Of a DNA stretch of 64,000 bases, positions 53,441-61,830 are shown one piece after another. This stretch comes from Amycolatopsis mongoliensis (GTDB taxonomy: Bacteria; Actinomycetota; Actinomycetes; Mycobacteriales; Pseudonocardiaceae). The notes under the pieces are model-generated. The model was not told the DNA's origin. It was given only the letters and a program-made list of their open reading frames with translations, and did no database searches. The position numbers and the translations under genes were made by a program. Each line of letters begins with the position of its first letter. Position 1 is the first letter of the stretch. Location of the stretch: positions 6,386,001 through 6,450,000 of the forward strand of contig NZ_CP127295.1 in the NCBI RefSeq assembly GCF_030285665.1, read 5' to 3'.

Positions 53441-54345
53441 CGCGCCGCGACCTCGTAGTGGCGCAGGAACAGGTCCTCCAGTTTCGCCGGCGTGCAGGTG
53501 ATGTCCTGCGCGGCGGCTTCGGCCAGCAGGCCGAGCACGGCCGGGACCTGCTCCCGGAGCACACTCAGCCGCAGGTCGTGCGCCATCGGGACCTGGCCGG
53601 CCAGGCCGATGCGGGACAGCCCTTCCTTGACGGCGATCACCTGGTCGTCCGAGAGCTTCGCGGTGACCTCGGACGCGGCGAGGTGGCGCATGTCGGCGAG
53701 GCGCCCGGATTCGACGAGCTTGCCGTCCTTGATGATCGTCACGGACTCGCACAGCTCTTCGGCCTCGGCGAGGATGTGGCTCGAGAGCAGGACCGTCCGG
53801 CCCGCGGCGGCCGCTTCCCGCACGCAGCTCCGGAAGAGCTCTTCCATGAGGGGGTCGAGACCGGAGGTCGGCTCGTCCAGCACGAGCAGTTCGGTGGGGG
53901 CGGCGAACGCGGCCACCAGGATCACCTTCTGCCGGTTGCCCTTGGAGTAGGTGCGGACCAGCCGGCGCGTGTCCAGCGCGAACTCGGCCGCGAGCCGTCG
54001 TTCGGCGGCGACGTCACGGGTGCCGCGCAGCCCGGCCAGTGCGTCGAGCACCTCCTGCCCGCTGAGGTTCGGCCACAGGTTCACTTCACCCGGTACGTAG
54101 GAGACCTTGCGGGTGACCTCGGCGGCACGGAGGGCGGGATCCAGGCCCAGGACGCGGACCCGGCCCGCGGTGGCCCGGTAGAGGCCGAGCAGGACCCTGA
54201 TCGTGGTCGACTTGCCGGCGCCGTTGGGACCGAGGAAGCCGTGCACCTCGCCGCGGCCGACGGCCAGGTCGAGTCCGTCGACGGCCGCGAACGAGCCGAA
54301 CCGCTTGACCAGTCCCACCACGTCGATGGTCTTGTCACGCACCAT
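53437..54345 (-). CDS. ABC transporter ATP-binding protein
   Basis: A 302-residue ATPase. Walker A is GPNGAGKST at 39-47, Walker B LLVLDEP, and the D-loop SGLD. The signature is YSKGNRQK instead of LSGGQ, a form found in antibiotic-exporter ATPases. The C-terminal about 80 residues form a DrrA-like tail. It pairs with the permease at 51857. A 32-codon ORF lies 55 bp upstream on the same strand. Confidence 0.92.
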   Translation of the reverse strand: MVRDKTIDVVGLVKRFGSFAAVDGLDLAVGRGEVHGFLGPNGAGKSTTIRVLLGLYRATAGRVRVLGLDPALRAAEVTRKVSYVPGEVNLWPNLSGQEVLDALAGLRGTRDVAAERRLAAEFALDTRRLVRTYSKGNRQKVILVAAFAAPTELLVLDEPTSGLDPLMEELFRSCVREAAAAGRTVLLSSHILAEAEELCESVTIIKDGKLVESGRLADMRHLAASEVTAKLSDDQVIAVKEGLSRIGLAGQVPMAHDLRLSVLREQVPAVLGLLAEAAAQDITCTPAKLEDLFLRHYEVAAR

Positions 54346-54400
54346 GAGGAAGTCCTCTCGCGGGCCGCAAGCTGCCGAAGGGAGTCCAGATTGCTTTCGC

Positions 54401-54499
54401 TCAGCTGCCGGTGGTGGTCACCGGTGTGGCGACCCCGACGCCGGTGCTCCGGAACGTCGTAGGCACCAGGGGTTTCTCACGTGCGAGGTCCGTCTTCAT
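54401..54499 (-). CDS. Small Thr-rich ORF upstream of the ABC exporter
   Basis: A 32-residue ORF from the ATG at 54499 with AAGGGG 7 nt upstream. It begins MKTDLAREKP and ends VATPVTTTGS, with seven Thr in the last 20 residues. It precedes the ABC ATPase on the same strand by 55 bp. It could be a leader peptide controlling the exporter, a small exported peptide, or a chance frame. No modifying enzymes are nearby. Confidence 0.4.
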   Translation of the reverse strand: MKTDLAREKPLVPTTFRSTGVGVATPVTTTGS

Positions 54500-54795
54500 G
54501 GCGCAGCCCCTTCGAATCGGCTCGGCCACGACCCCCGTGCCGACGCCCGACAAGGCGAAACCGTAGTGACGGCGCACCGGCCCGCGCGGCTGCGCAACGG
54601 CCCCACTCCAGGGGTCTTTCGTCCCTGGACCGCCGTGCTCCGGCCCTATTTTCCCCGAGCCGGGGAGAACCCGGCCGAGTGTGCAGGCGAACCGTAGAGG
54701 TTGTCGCTGGTCGTCCCCGCGGGCGGCGGCCACGCTGGCAGCACGCGCCGGGGGCCTTCGGCGCGGGCTCAGTCACCCAGGGAAACGAGGGAAAC

Positions 54796-55269
54796 GTGAC
54801 CGTACGCACGGGAATCACCCGGGCCGCCATCGGTTTGATGACCGCCGGGCTGCTGCCGCTGACGGCGGCCGTCCCGGCCGAAGCCGCGACCTACGCCTAC
54901 GACGGCAAGGACCCGATCGCGGCCGGATGCGCGAACGACGCCACGACGAAGGCGACCTCACACCTGCACGCCGGGAACGACTGGAGTCTCGCGTACGTCG
55001 AGCTGCGCTACAGCGTCAAATGCCACACCGCGTGGGCCCGGCTGAGCGACGCCTACGGTCCCGTCCCGTTCGAATTCACCGGCGGCTCCGCCCTGATCCA
55101 CCGGAATTCCGACGGCAAGGAGTACAAGTGCGCTCTCCCCGACGACACCGCCACGACGTGCTACACCGCGATGGTCTACGACAAGGACCCGATCACGTCC
55201 AGTGCCTACGGTGAAGACCACGACTGGCACCTGCGCCACTGGGTCTCGGCCTGGACCTCCCCGTACTGA
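54796..55269 (+). CDS. Secreted DUF2690-type protein
   Basis: A 157-residue exported protein. The signal peptide ends near PAEAATYAYDG (about residue 31). The mature part has the DUF2690 pattern: YDGKDPIAAGCANDAT, LAYVELRYSVKCHTAWAR, and two further cysteines (KCALPDD, TTCYTAM), suggesting two disulfides. The GTG at 54796 follows GAGGGA. Function is unknown; such proteins are abundant in Streptomyces-like secretomes. Confidence 0.82.
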   Translation: MTVRTGITRAAIGLMTAGLLPLTAAVPAEAATYAYDGKDPIAAGCANDATTKATSHLHAGNDWSLAYVELRYSVKCHTAWARLSDAYGPVPFEFTGGSALIHRNSDGKEYKCALPDDTATTCYTAMVYDKDPITSSAYGEDHDWHLRHWVSAWTSPY

Positions 55270-55441
55270 TCCGGCCACCGTCGAGCCGGGCGCCGGGAAG
55301 GCCTGGGCCGTTCGGGTGGCGTGGCGGCCGGCGGGTCAACCGCCGGGCGCCCGCGGACGTGGGGGTGACGGTCTCCGAGGGGAGATCCAGGCCCGCCCGG
55401 GTGGTTCCACCCGTCGGCGCGGGCACGGAAGAGGGGGAGTC

Positions 55442-56488
55442 GTGTTCGGTGTCGGAGCCCGCATGGGCGTGGTGGCCGCAGTCGTGGCGGGGCTGGTGTC
55501 GGCGCCTTCGGCGGCGCCGGCGGCGGAGTGCACGTGGCCGATGACGCCGCTGGCGTTGCCGGCGCCGTACACGAGCAGCAGCGTCATCGCCGCGGCGGAG
55601 GGTGGCTGGTTCGTCGGGGAAGCGCGCAGCGCCACCGCGGCTCCGACCGTGCGGTGGCACGGCGACCAGGTGGAGGACATCGACACGCCGTCCCGCCGCC
55701 TGTCCGAGGTCCGCGACATCAACTCGTCCGGGGATGTCGTGGGGGACGGGGGCACGGGTGACTGGTGGAGTGCCGTGCCCGTCGTCCACCGCGCCGGCCG
55801 CTACGAGAACCTGCCCGTCCCGCAAGGGTTCCGTTCGGCCAAAGCCACGCACATCGACAACGCCGGAGACGTCGTCGGTGTCGCCTACGGCGAGTTCGCC
55901 ACCGTCCACCCGGTACTTTGGGCGGCGGCGCGGCCCGGCACCGCCGAGGTCCTGGACCCGGATCCCCAGCACCTCTACGACACCTACCCGGTCGACATCG
56001 ACGAGCAGGGCCGCGTTCTCCTCTACACCGACGGCGGCGATCGTTCGGGCGAGGTGTTCGTCCGGTCCGCCGACGGCGGCTACCGGCAGCTTCCGCCTCT
56101 GTACCCCGGCGGTTCGGTCTACCTCGAGGCCTTCCACGGCGGCCGGATCGCCGCTTCGGTGGTCACCCCCGAGCTGACGACGATCGCCGTCGAGGCGGAT
56201 CTGGACGGCCGCATCGTGCACACGCTCGACGAGGCCGCCGACACCCTGGTCGTCGACTCCGGCACGACCATGGCCGGCGTGACCCGGACGTTCGACCCCG
56301 GCACCTACGAACTGCGCGTCTGGGACGGCGGGGAACTGACCGCCACCCTCGCCGCCGATCCCGACTTCAACGCGGCTCCGCGGCCTGCGGCTCTCACGGA
56401 CGACGGAACCCTGGCGGCCACCATCAGGGTGCCCGGCACGTCGCAGCAGCGCGCCGTGGCGTACCACCGCGGCTGCGGCGGGCCGTGA
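55442..56488 (+). CDS. Secreted beta-propeller-like protein
   Basis: A 348-residue exported protein from the GTG at 55442 with GAGGGGGAG upstream. The signal peptide runs to about residue 28 (SAPSAAPAAE). The mature part contains repeated VRDINSSGDVVGDG, THIDNAGDVVGVAYG and VDIDEQGRVLLY segments, i.e. HAF-type (extracellular beta-propeller) repeats. No enzyme motif is visible. It ends convergent with the NuoF-like gene. Confidence 0.75.
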   Translation: MFGVGARMGVVAAVVAGLVSAPSAAPAAECTWPMTPLALPAPYTSSSVIAAAEGGWFVGEARSATAAPTVRWHGDQVEDIDTPSRRLSEVRDINSSGDVVGDGGTGDWWSAVPVVHRAGRYENLPVPQGFRSAKATHIDNAGDVVGVAYGEFATVHPVLWAAARPGTAEVLDPDPQHLYDTYPVDIDEQGRVLLYTDGGDRSGEVFVRSADGGYRQLPPLYPGGSVYLEAFHGGRIAASVVTPELTTIAVEADLDGRIVHTLDEAADTLVVDSGTTMAGVTRTFDPGTYELRVWDGGELTATLAADPDFNAAPRPAALTDDGTLAATIRVPGTSQQRAVAYHRGCGGP

Positions 56489-56516
56489 CGGAACGGAAAC
56501 CCCCGCAGCCGGCCGG

Positions 56517-57821
56517 TCACGGCTCGTACCCGAACCCTGGCACGGGCAGGTGCGCGAAGGCCGCGTACGGGCACGGCCGGCCGGAAAGGTGCGCGCGGAG
56601 GTCGTCGTCGAAGGCTCGCAGCCCGCTCACCGCGAGCCGGACGGCGCCATCGGGATGGGCGCACGCGCCCCGCCCGGAGATGTCCGGCAGCCTGCTCCGC
56701 AGCCGCTGCCGGGCAGCCGCGGCGGTGCGGCCGCCGAGGACGAGCTGCGCGTAGTCTTCGGCGATCGCGGGCAGGCCGAACATGCACGGGCCGCACTGGG
56801 CGGCCGACTCACCGGCGAGGTAGCGGAGCACCCTGGCGGTCTCGGCGATCCCGCAGGCGGCGGCGGGCAGGACGACCAGCGAGCCGACCCCGAGGGTGGC
56901 TCCGGCCGCACGCAGGCCATCGTGGTCCAGTGGCACGCGGGCGGCCGCGGGGAACCGCAGCCACGCTCCGCCGTAGCCGCCCACCAGCACGGCCTGGACA
57001 GCTTCGCTCGGGCCGCCGGCGCAGTCGAGCGCGCCGGCGATCGGGGTTCCCAAGGCGACTTCGTGGACACCGGGCGCCCGGACCGCGCCCCAGGCGGTGA
57101 CCAGGGTGGTGCCCGCGGCGGTGTCCGTCCCGCAGCCGCGGAACCAGGCCGCCCCGTAGCGGGCGATCAAGGCCAGCTGGGCGAGCGTCTCGACGTTGTC
57201 CACCAGCGTGGGCCGGCCGCCGACGCCGCGTTCGGACGGGCGCGGTGGTTTGGTCGTCGGACGGGCGTCGCCGGTGTTGACGAAGTTCACCAGCGCGGAC
57301 TCTTCGCTGGCGACGTACCGTTTCGGCACGCCCACCACGCGGAGGCCGACCTCCGAGGACGGGCGTTCGGCGTAGGCGGCTTCCAGCGTTTCGACGAGCG
57401 GATCTCCCCGGTGCACGCACAGCGCGACTTCCCGGGCGCCGACGAGCTGGGCGGCGAGTTCGGCGCCGTCGAAGACCAGGTGCGGGGCCACGGTCAGCAA
57501 CGCGTGGTCCTTGTCGCTGACCGGCTCGCCTTCGCAGCCGTTCGCGATGACGAAGGGACGTCGTGCGGCCGCGACCGCCCGGAGCTTGCGGGCGGTCGGG
57601 AATCCCGCGCCGCCGCGGCCGAGCAGCCCGGCGGCCTCGACTTCCGCGAGCAGCCATCGCCGGCCGATCCGGTCCGCCGACTGCGGCGGTCCGTAGCGGG
57701 CCCGGTGTTCGGCGAAACCCGCCGGCCGCCGGGTGGCCGCCCAGCCCGCGAGGAGCCGGTGCCGGTCACCCGCGGGTGGCGGGGACAGCGGCGTGCGACG
57801 CGCGTTCGTCGTGCTGCTCAC
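56517..57821 (-). CDS. NuoF-like NADH/flavin diaphorase with Fe-S site
   Basis: A 434-residue homologue of the complex I 51-kDa subunit. FMN/NADH elements are GRGGAGFPTARK and VIANGCEGEP near the N-terminus and VDNVETLAQLALIARYG mid-protein. The Fe-S end shows QCGPCMFG and GRGACAHPDG, i.e. three clear cysteines rather than the canonical four. It is not in a nuo operon: its GTG overlaps the heme protein stop (GTGA), so it forms the electron-input unit of this membrane module. Confidence 0.85.
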   Translation of the reverse strand: MSSTTNARRTPLSPPPAGDRHRLLAGWAATRRPAGFAEHRARYGPPQSADRIGRRWLLAEVEAAGLLGRGGAGFPTARKLRAVAAARRPFVIANGCEGEPVSDKDHALLTVAPHLVFDGAELAAQLVGAREVALCVHRGDPLVETLEAAYAERPSSEVGLRVVGVPKRYVASEESALVNFVNTGDARPTTKPPRPSERGVGGRPTLVDNVETLAQLALIARYGAAWFRGCGTDTAAGTTLVTAWGAVRAPGVHEVALGTPIAGALDCAGGPSEAVQAVLVGGYGGAWLRFPAAARVPLDHDGLRAAGATLGVGSLVVLPAAACGIAETARVLRYLAGESAAQCGPCMFGLPAIAEDYAQLVLGGRTAAAARQRLRSRLPDISGRGACAHPDGAVRLAVSGLRAFDDDLRAHLSGRPCPYAAFAHLPVPGFGYEP

Positions 57822-58378
57822 CGGAACTCACCGTCGCGCCGGGCCTCCGTGTCGGCGTGGCTGCTCCTGATGCGCCAGCCGACCGCGGCGGGCACCGCGA
57901 GCACGCACGCGGCGGTCAGCACCCGTACCCAGCCGAGCCGCGCGTCCGCTCCGCCGATCCCGAAACCGTGCACGACCGCGACCGGCCAGCACACGTAGGC
58001 CGCCCAGTGCACCAGCCGCCACCACCGGAGGCTGATCCGCGGCCGGAGGAGGCTGGACACCACCAGCGCGAGCAGCAGGTCGAAGGCGATGCTCCCGAGG
58101 CCCAGCCAGAAGCCCTGGTACGCGGAGCTGAACGGCACGAGCACGCTCACCCAGCGGATCCCCGCGTAGGGGTCGATGATCGCCGTCGAGACGTGCACGG
58201 CCAGGAACGCGACGGTCAGCAGCGAGAGACCGCGGTGCACTTCGGCCAGGGCGAACCGGGGCCAGCCGCGGGCCGCGAACCGGGCGGCGTTGGCCGCGCC
58301 CAGCACGACGACCGCGGTGAGCAGGACGAGGGCGACCAGGCCGGTGCCCCTGCTCGCGTACCAGAGCGCGGTGCTCAT
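57818..58378 (-). CDS. Ferric-reductase-like heme b membrane protein
   Basis: A 186-residue membrane protein with about five helices. Paired histidines suited to heme b are in AEVHRGLS, LAVHVSTA, LVHWAAY and VAVVHGFG. It resembles ferric reductase-like transmembrane (MsrQ/YedZ-like) proteins. Start and stop both overlap neighbours by 4 nt. It probably passes electrons across the membrane from the NuoF-like subunit. Confidence 0.85.
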   Translation of the reverse strand: MSTALWYASRGTGLVALVLLTAVVVLGAANAARFAARGWPRFALAEVHRGLSLLTVAFLAVHVSTAIIDPYAGIRWVSVLVPFSSAYQGFWLGLGSIAFDLLLALVVSSLLRPRISLRWWRLVHWAAYVCWPVAVVHGFGIGGADARLGWVRVLTAACVLAVPAAVGWRIRSSHADTEARRDGEFR

Positions 58379-59316
58379 CGTGGCCGGTCCTCCCGCTCGT
58401 CGTCGGGCCAGCCGGCCACCGTCGTCACCCGGCCGTCCCGGCTGACCAGCCGGGCGGGCAGCCGGTGCCCGGTGAGCCAGTCCGCGGCGGTGTCGCCCAG
58501 CACGATGGCGGCGGTGGCCGCCGTGTTGGCGTCGGTGCAGGTGCCGGCGGCGACGCTGACGGTCCGCCACACCGGTGCGGCCGGCAACCCGGTCCGCGGA
58601 TCGACGATGTGGTGGACGAGGCGGCCACCACGGCGCCAGAACCGGCAGGTCGTGCTCGAGGTGGCCAGCCCGCCGCCGTGGATCGCGATCGCCGGGTCCC
58701 GGTCCGGATCGGTCCTGGCGTGGTCGTCGCCGACCCTGATGCCCCAGCCTCGCGGGGGCACCTGGCCGGCGACGGCGATGTCCCCGCCGAGCCCCACCAG
58801 CACCCCGCAGCCGGCGGACCGCGCCGCCCGCTCGGCGGCGCGGTCCGCCGCCAGTGCCTTCGCGGTGGCCCCCAGGTCGAGCCGGATCCCGTGCGGGACG
58901 ACGACCTCCCGGCGCAGCGGATCCAGCCGCACCCGCCACCATCCGGGGACCGGCCCGGCCGGGGTGAGCGGTCCGGGCTGGTCACGGTCGAGGCCCTCGA
59001 AGTCGCCGTCGTAGCCGAGTGCCTCGAGCGCGGCCCCGACCGTGGGATCGACCGCGCCACCGGTCAGCTCCGCCGCGCGCAGGGCCACGCCGAGGGCCTC
59101 GGCCAGCAGGGGCGTGACGGGTGCGGCCGTGCCCCGGCGGCCGTGCAGCCGGGAAATCTCGGAGTCGGCCCGGAAGCGGCTGCAGGCGTCGTCGACGGCG
59201 GCCAGTTCGGCGGTCACGGCGGCTTCGGCGGCGGGCAGCCGGGCCGGATCGGTGACCGCCACCTCGGCGGTCGTGCCCAGAGCCCGGAAGCGGGCCACCG
59301 CGGGTGCGGTGGTCAC
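58375..59316 (-). CDS. apbE: FAD:protein FMN transferase (ApbE family)
   Basis: A 313-residue ApbE homologue that would attach FMN covalently to Thr of target proteins. Features: ACSRFRADSEISRLH, LGATAKALAADRAAE, LVGLGGDIAVAG (FAD/Mg2+ site) and HHIVDPRTGLPA. There is no clear lipobox or signal peptide, so it may act in the cytoplasm, unlike many ApbE proteins. Its GTG overlaps the upstream small gene (GTGA). No FMN_bind-domain substrate is seen in the window. Confidence 0.9.
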   Translation of the reverse strand: MTTAPAVARFRALGTTAEVAVTDPARLPAAEAAVTAELAAVDDACSRFRADSEISRLHGRRGTAAPVTPLLAEALGVALRAAELTGGAVDPTVGAALEALGYDGDFEGLDRDQPGPLTPAGPVPGWWRVRLDPLRREVVVPHGIRLDLGATAKALAADRAAERAARSAGCGVLVGLGGDIAVAGQVPPRGWGIRVGDDHARTDPDRDPAIAIHGGGLATSSTTCRFWRRGGRLVHHIVDPRTGLPAAPVWRTVSVAAGTCTDANTAATAAIVLGDTAADWLTGHRLPARLVSRDGRVTTVAGWPDDEREDRPR

Positions 59317-59669
59317 GATCCGCCGGTGCTGCCCGTGGCCGTGGTGGTGACGACCGGGGGCTGCGGGGGCGGCTGCAGGGTCCGGTGGCGCGGGACGCGG
59401 GGCGCCGTGGTGGTCGCCGGCGCCGGGCGTGCGCTCGACGGTGGCACCGCGGTGGTCGGCGGGGCCGCCGGTACGCCGGTCGCCGGGCGGGGTGCCACAG
59501 GTGCGGGGGAGGCGGCAGGCGCGGCTTTGGCCGGCGGATGCTGGGCCAGGACCACTCCGAACACGACGGCCAGGCCCGTGCCCGCGACGGCGGCCGAACG
59601 GACCACCACTCTCGCGCGCCGGTGGCCCAGCTCGCGCAGCGCGCGGCGTTCACGGTGGGAACGGCTCAT
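59313..59669 (-). CDS. Small membrane-anchored Pro/Ala/Thr-rich protein
   Basis: A 118-residue protein: a basic N-terminus (SRSHRERRALRELGHRRARV), one hydrophobic helix at about 24-42, then a low-complexity Pro/Ala/Thr tail ending TTTATGSTGGS. It is the first gene of the ApbE operon. In similar clusters this slot is often a secreted FMN-binding-domain protein, but no FMN_bind fold or D-x-x-(S/T)-G-A-T motif is visible here. Confidence 0.7.
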   Translation of the reverse strand: MSRSHRERRALRELGHRRARVVVRSAAVAGTGLAVVFGVVLAQHPPAKAAPAASPAPVAPRPATGVPAAPPTTAVPPSSARPAPATTTAPRVPRHRTLQPPPQPPVVTTTATGSTGGS

Positions 59670-59716
59670 GCCCGGACTCCCTTTCGTCAGTGGTCGAACG
59701 TGAGTCTCGCCGCGCG

Positions 59717-59763
59717 TCCTGGGGGATTTCTGGGAACCGCGTCCTCCCAGGAATCCCCCAGGA
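59717..59763. promoter_or_regulatory. 19-bp near-perfect inverted repeat in a divergent promoter region
   Basis: Arms TCCTGGGGGATTTCTGGGA (59717-59735) and TCCCAGGAATCCCCCAGGA (59745-59763) pair at 18 of 19 positions around a 9-nt loop. It lies between the ApbE operon and the cytochrome gene, not at a gene end, so it is more likely an operator or an RNA leader structure than a terminator. Confidence 0.65.
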
Positions 59764-59826
59764 CCGGCGACGACACTGGCCTCGACCGGCGGTGGCGCCG
59801 AGGACGACCGGACGAAAGGGCCCGCG

Positions 59827-60552
59827 GTGAACGTGCAGGAGTGGGCGGGGGAGACCTTCGCCGAAGCGACCGGGCAGCAGCGCCGGGCCGACCCCGTGCT
59901 GCCTCGCGGCGGCGGCCCGGCGGGCAACGCCCGGCTGACCGCGTGGACGGGAGTACTGCTGCTCGCCCTGTTCCTGGCGGAACTGGTGACGCTGCTGAAC
60001 CTGGACGGGTTGATCAGCTGGCACATCGTCATCGGGGTCCTGCTCGTCCCGCCCGCGCTGCTGAAGACCGCGACCACCGGGTGGCGCGTCATCGGGTACT
60101 ACACGCGGCGCCCGGCCTACCGGCAGGCCGGGCCACCGCCGATGCTGCTGCGGCTGCTGGGACCGCTGGTGGTCGTGGGCACCCTCGCCGTCCTCGGCTC
60201 CGGACTGGCCCTGATCGCGCTCGGGCCGGTGTCGAGCCGCACGGTCCTGTTCAGCGTGGTCGGGCAGGACATCGACGCCGTGTCCATCCACCAGGCGACC
60301 TTCCTGGCCTGGGCGGTCGTGACCGGCCTGCACGTCCTCGCCCGGCTGGTCCCGGCGATGCGCATCGTGACCTCTTCGCGGGACGGCGGGCAGCGGGTGC
60401 CCGGCCGCCCGTCGCGGGCGGTGGTGCTGCTCGCGAGCATGGTCGTCGCCGTGGTCGCCGGCGCCGTCCTGCTCGGCGCCTCCGGCGCCTGGGTTTCCGG
60501 GGGCCTGCACCACGGGCACCACGCCGCCCCGAGCCGGAGCCGATCGGGCTGA
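59827..60552 (+). CDS. Cytochrome b561-like membrane protein
   Basis: A 241-residue protein with five or six helices. Candidate heme ligands are in LISWHIVIGVLL, VSIHQATFLAW and TGLHVLARLVP. The tail is basic and His-rich (GGLHHGHHAAPSRS). The GTG at 59827 follows AAAGGG. It is divergent from the ApbE/NuoF-like operon across the inverted repeat and probably belongs to the same redox module. It ends 6 bp from the convergent histidine kinase gene. Confidence 0.78.
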   Translation: MNVQEWAGETFAEATGQQRRADPVLPRGGGPAGNARLTAWTGVLLLALFLAELVTLLNLDGLISWHIVIGVLLVPPALLKTATTGWRVIGYYTRRPAYRQAGPPPMLLRLLGPLVVVGTLAVLGSGLALIALGPVSSRTVLFSVVGQDIDAVSIHQATFLAWAVVTGLHVLARLVPAMRIVTSSRDGGQRVPGRPSRAVVLLASMVVAVVAGAVLLGASGAWVSGGLHHGHHAAPSRSRSG

Positions 60553-60558
60553 GCCACC

Positions 60559-61830
60559 TCACGGGAGCCGGCGCCGCCACCTCCGCGGAGCCGGGCCCGG
60601 CCGGTCGTCCGGCCCGGCGATGGGCAAGGTCAGGCGGAAGGCGGCGCCCGTTCCTTCGGTGTTGACCGCCGTCACCGAGCCACCGTGCCGCGCGGCGATC
60701 TCGCTGACCAGCGCGAGGCCGAGCCCGTAGCGGCGTGCACCGCCGCGGGCGTGGTCGGCCGGCCCGGTGGCGAAGCGGGCGAACAACGTGGGCAGGACCG
60801 CCGGATCGATACCCGGTCCGTCATCGGCGACCTCGAGCGTCAGCTCGCCTCCACCGGCACTCGTCGTCAACCGCACCTGCGAAGCCGCGTGCCGGACCGC
60901 GTTGTCCACCAGCGCGGTGATCGCCCGGCGCACCCCGGCTTCGGAAGCCCGGACCGGCCCGGCCGGCTCGGTGGCGACGACGATGTCGACGCCGCCCTCC
61001 GCGGCGGCCGGTCCCGCCAGCTGGGCCACCTCGGCGGCCAGGCCGGGCAGATCGACCAGGTCGCTCACGGCGGATTCGCGCGGATCGACCGAAATCAGCA
61101 TGTCGTCCAGGATCTCCGCGAGCCGGCCGGTGTCCCGCACCAGATCGTCCACATCGGACTCCAGGGTCGCGCCGCCGGCGGCCGGGCTCCGCACCGCGCG
61201 CCGGAGCAACTGCGCGCGCGTGCTGATCAACGTCAGCGGCGTGCGCAGCTCGTGCCCGGCGTCGGCGACGAACCGCCGCTGCAACGCCAGCGCACGAGCC
61301 ATCGGCACCATCGCCCGGCGGCCCAGCCAGACCCCGATCCCCGCGGCGAGCAGCAGCCCCGCTCCGCCGACCACCAGGAACGCGTCGAGCAGCCGCGATC
61401 GCTCCGCGTGCGCGGCCCCCAGGTCCAGCACCGCCTGGATCGCCCCGCCCGGCCCGGAGGGCTCGGTCCGCACGCGGTACTCCCGGCCGGACTCGACGAC
61501 GTCGACCGAGCGCGCCGTGCGGTCCGCCGCGGTCGACGTCAGCTGGTCCTGCACCGGAAGCCCGCGCGGCAGGCCGGGGCTGACCAGCTGGAGGCCGCCC
61601 TTGTCCATGACCAGCCACATCCCGGCCGGCGGGTCGTTGACGTCGTCGGCGTGCGCGATCGTGGTTTCGATGAGGTCGCTCTGGGTCTGCTGCTGGCTGC
61701 GGAGCACGATGAAGATCGCGATCCCGGACAGCACCAGCACGGTGACCACGACCGCGACCGCGGTCTGGACCCCGATCCGCGCCGCCGTCCGGCGCAGGAG
61801 CCGTTCGTCCACCGAGCGCACGCGCGTCAC
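60559..61830 (-). CDS. Two-component sensor histidine kinase
   Basis: A 423-residue HK with two transmembrane helices (about 17-40 and 155-178) bounding a short extracellular sensor domain. The H-box is VADAGHELRTPLTLI; N-box TALVDNAVRHA; G-boxes VADDGPGI and YGLGLALV. The GTG at 61830 overlaps the response regulator stop by 4 nt. The long open frame upstream of this start is a shadow. It signals to the OmpR-type partner. Confidence 0.92.
   Translation of the reverse strand: MTRVRSVDERLLRRTAARIGVQTAVAVVVTVLVLSGIAIFIVLRSQQQTQSDLIETTIAHADDVNDPPAGMWLVMDKGGLQLVSPGLPRGLPVQDQLTSTAADRTARSVDVVESGREYRVRTEPSGPGGAIQAVLDLGAAHAERSRLLDAFLVVGGAGLLLAAGIGVWLGRRAMVPMARALALQRRFVADAGHELRTPLTLISTRAQLLRRAVRSPAAGGATLESDVDDLVRDTGRLAEILDDMLISVDPRESAVSDLVDLPGLAAEVAQLAGPAAAEGGVDIVVATEPAGPVRASEAGVRRAITALVDNAVRHAASQVRLTTSAGGGELTLEVADDGPGIDPAVLPTLFARFATGPADHARGGARRYGLGLALVSEIAARHGGSVTAVNTEGTGAAFRLTLPIAGPDDRPGPAPRRWRRRLP

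Noticed and set aside
53437..54345. ABC ATPase considered inactive because its signature is YSKGNRQK instead of LSGGQ
   Set aside because: This variant occurs in antibiotic-exporter ATPases, and Walker A, Walker B and the D-loop are intact.
53437..54499. RiPP biosynthetic cluster at the ABC exporter
   Set aside because: A small Thr-rich ORF and an exporter are present, but no lanthionine synthetase, cyclodehydratase, radical-SAM or protease gene is nearby; kept only as a small-ORF observation.
56482..56523. GCCGTGAC / GTCACGGC inverted repeat at convergent gene ends
   Set aside because: Arms are 8 bp with a loop of about 26 nt and overlap both stop codons; too weak to call a terminator.
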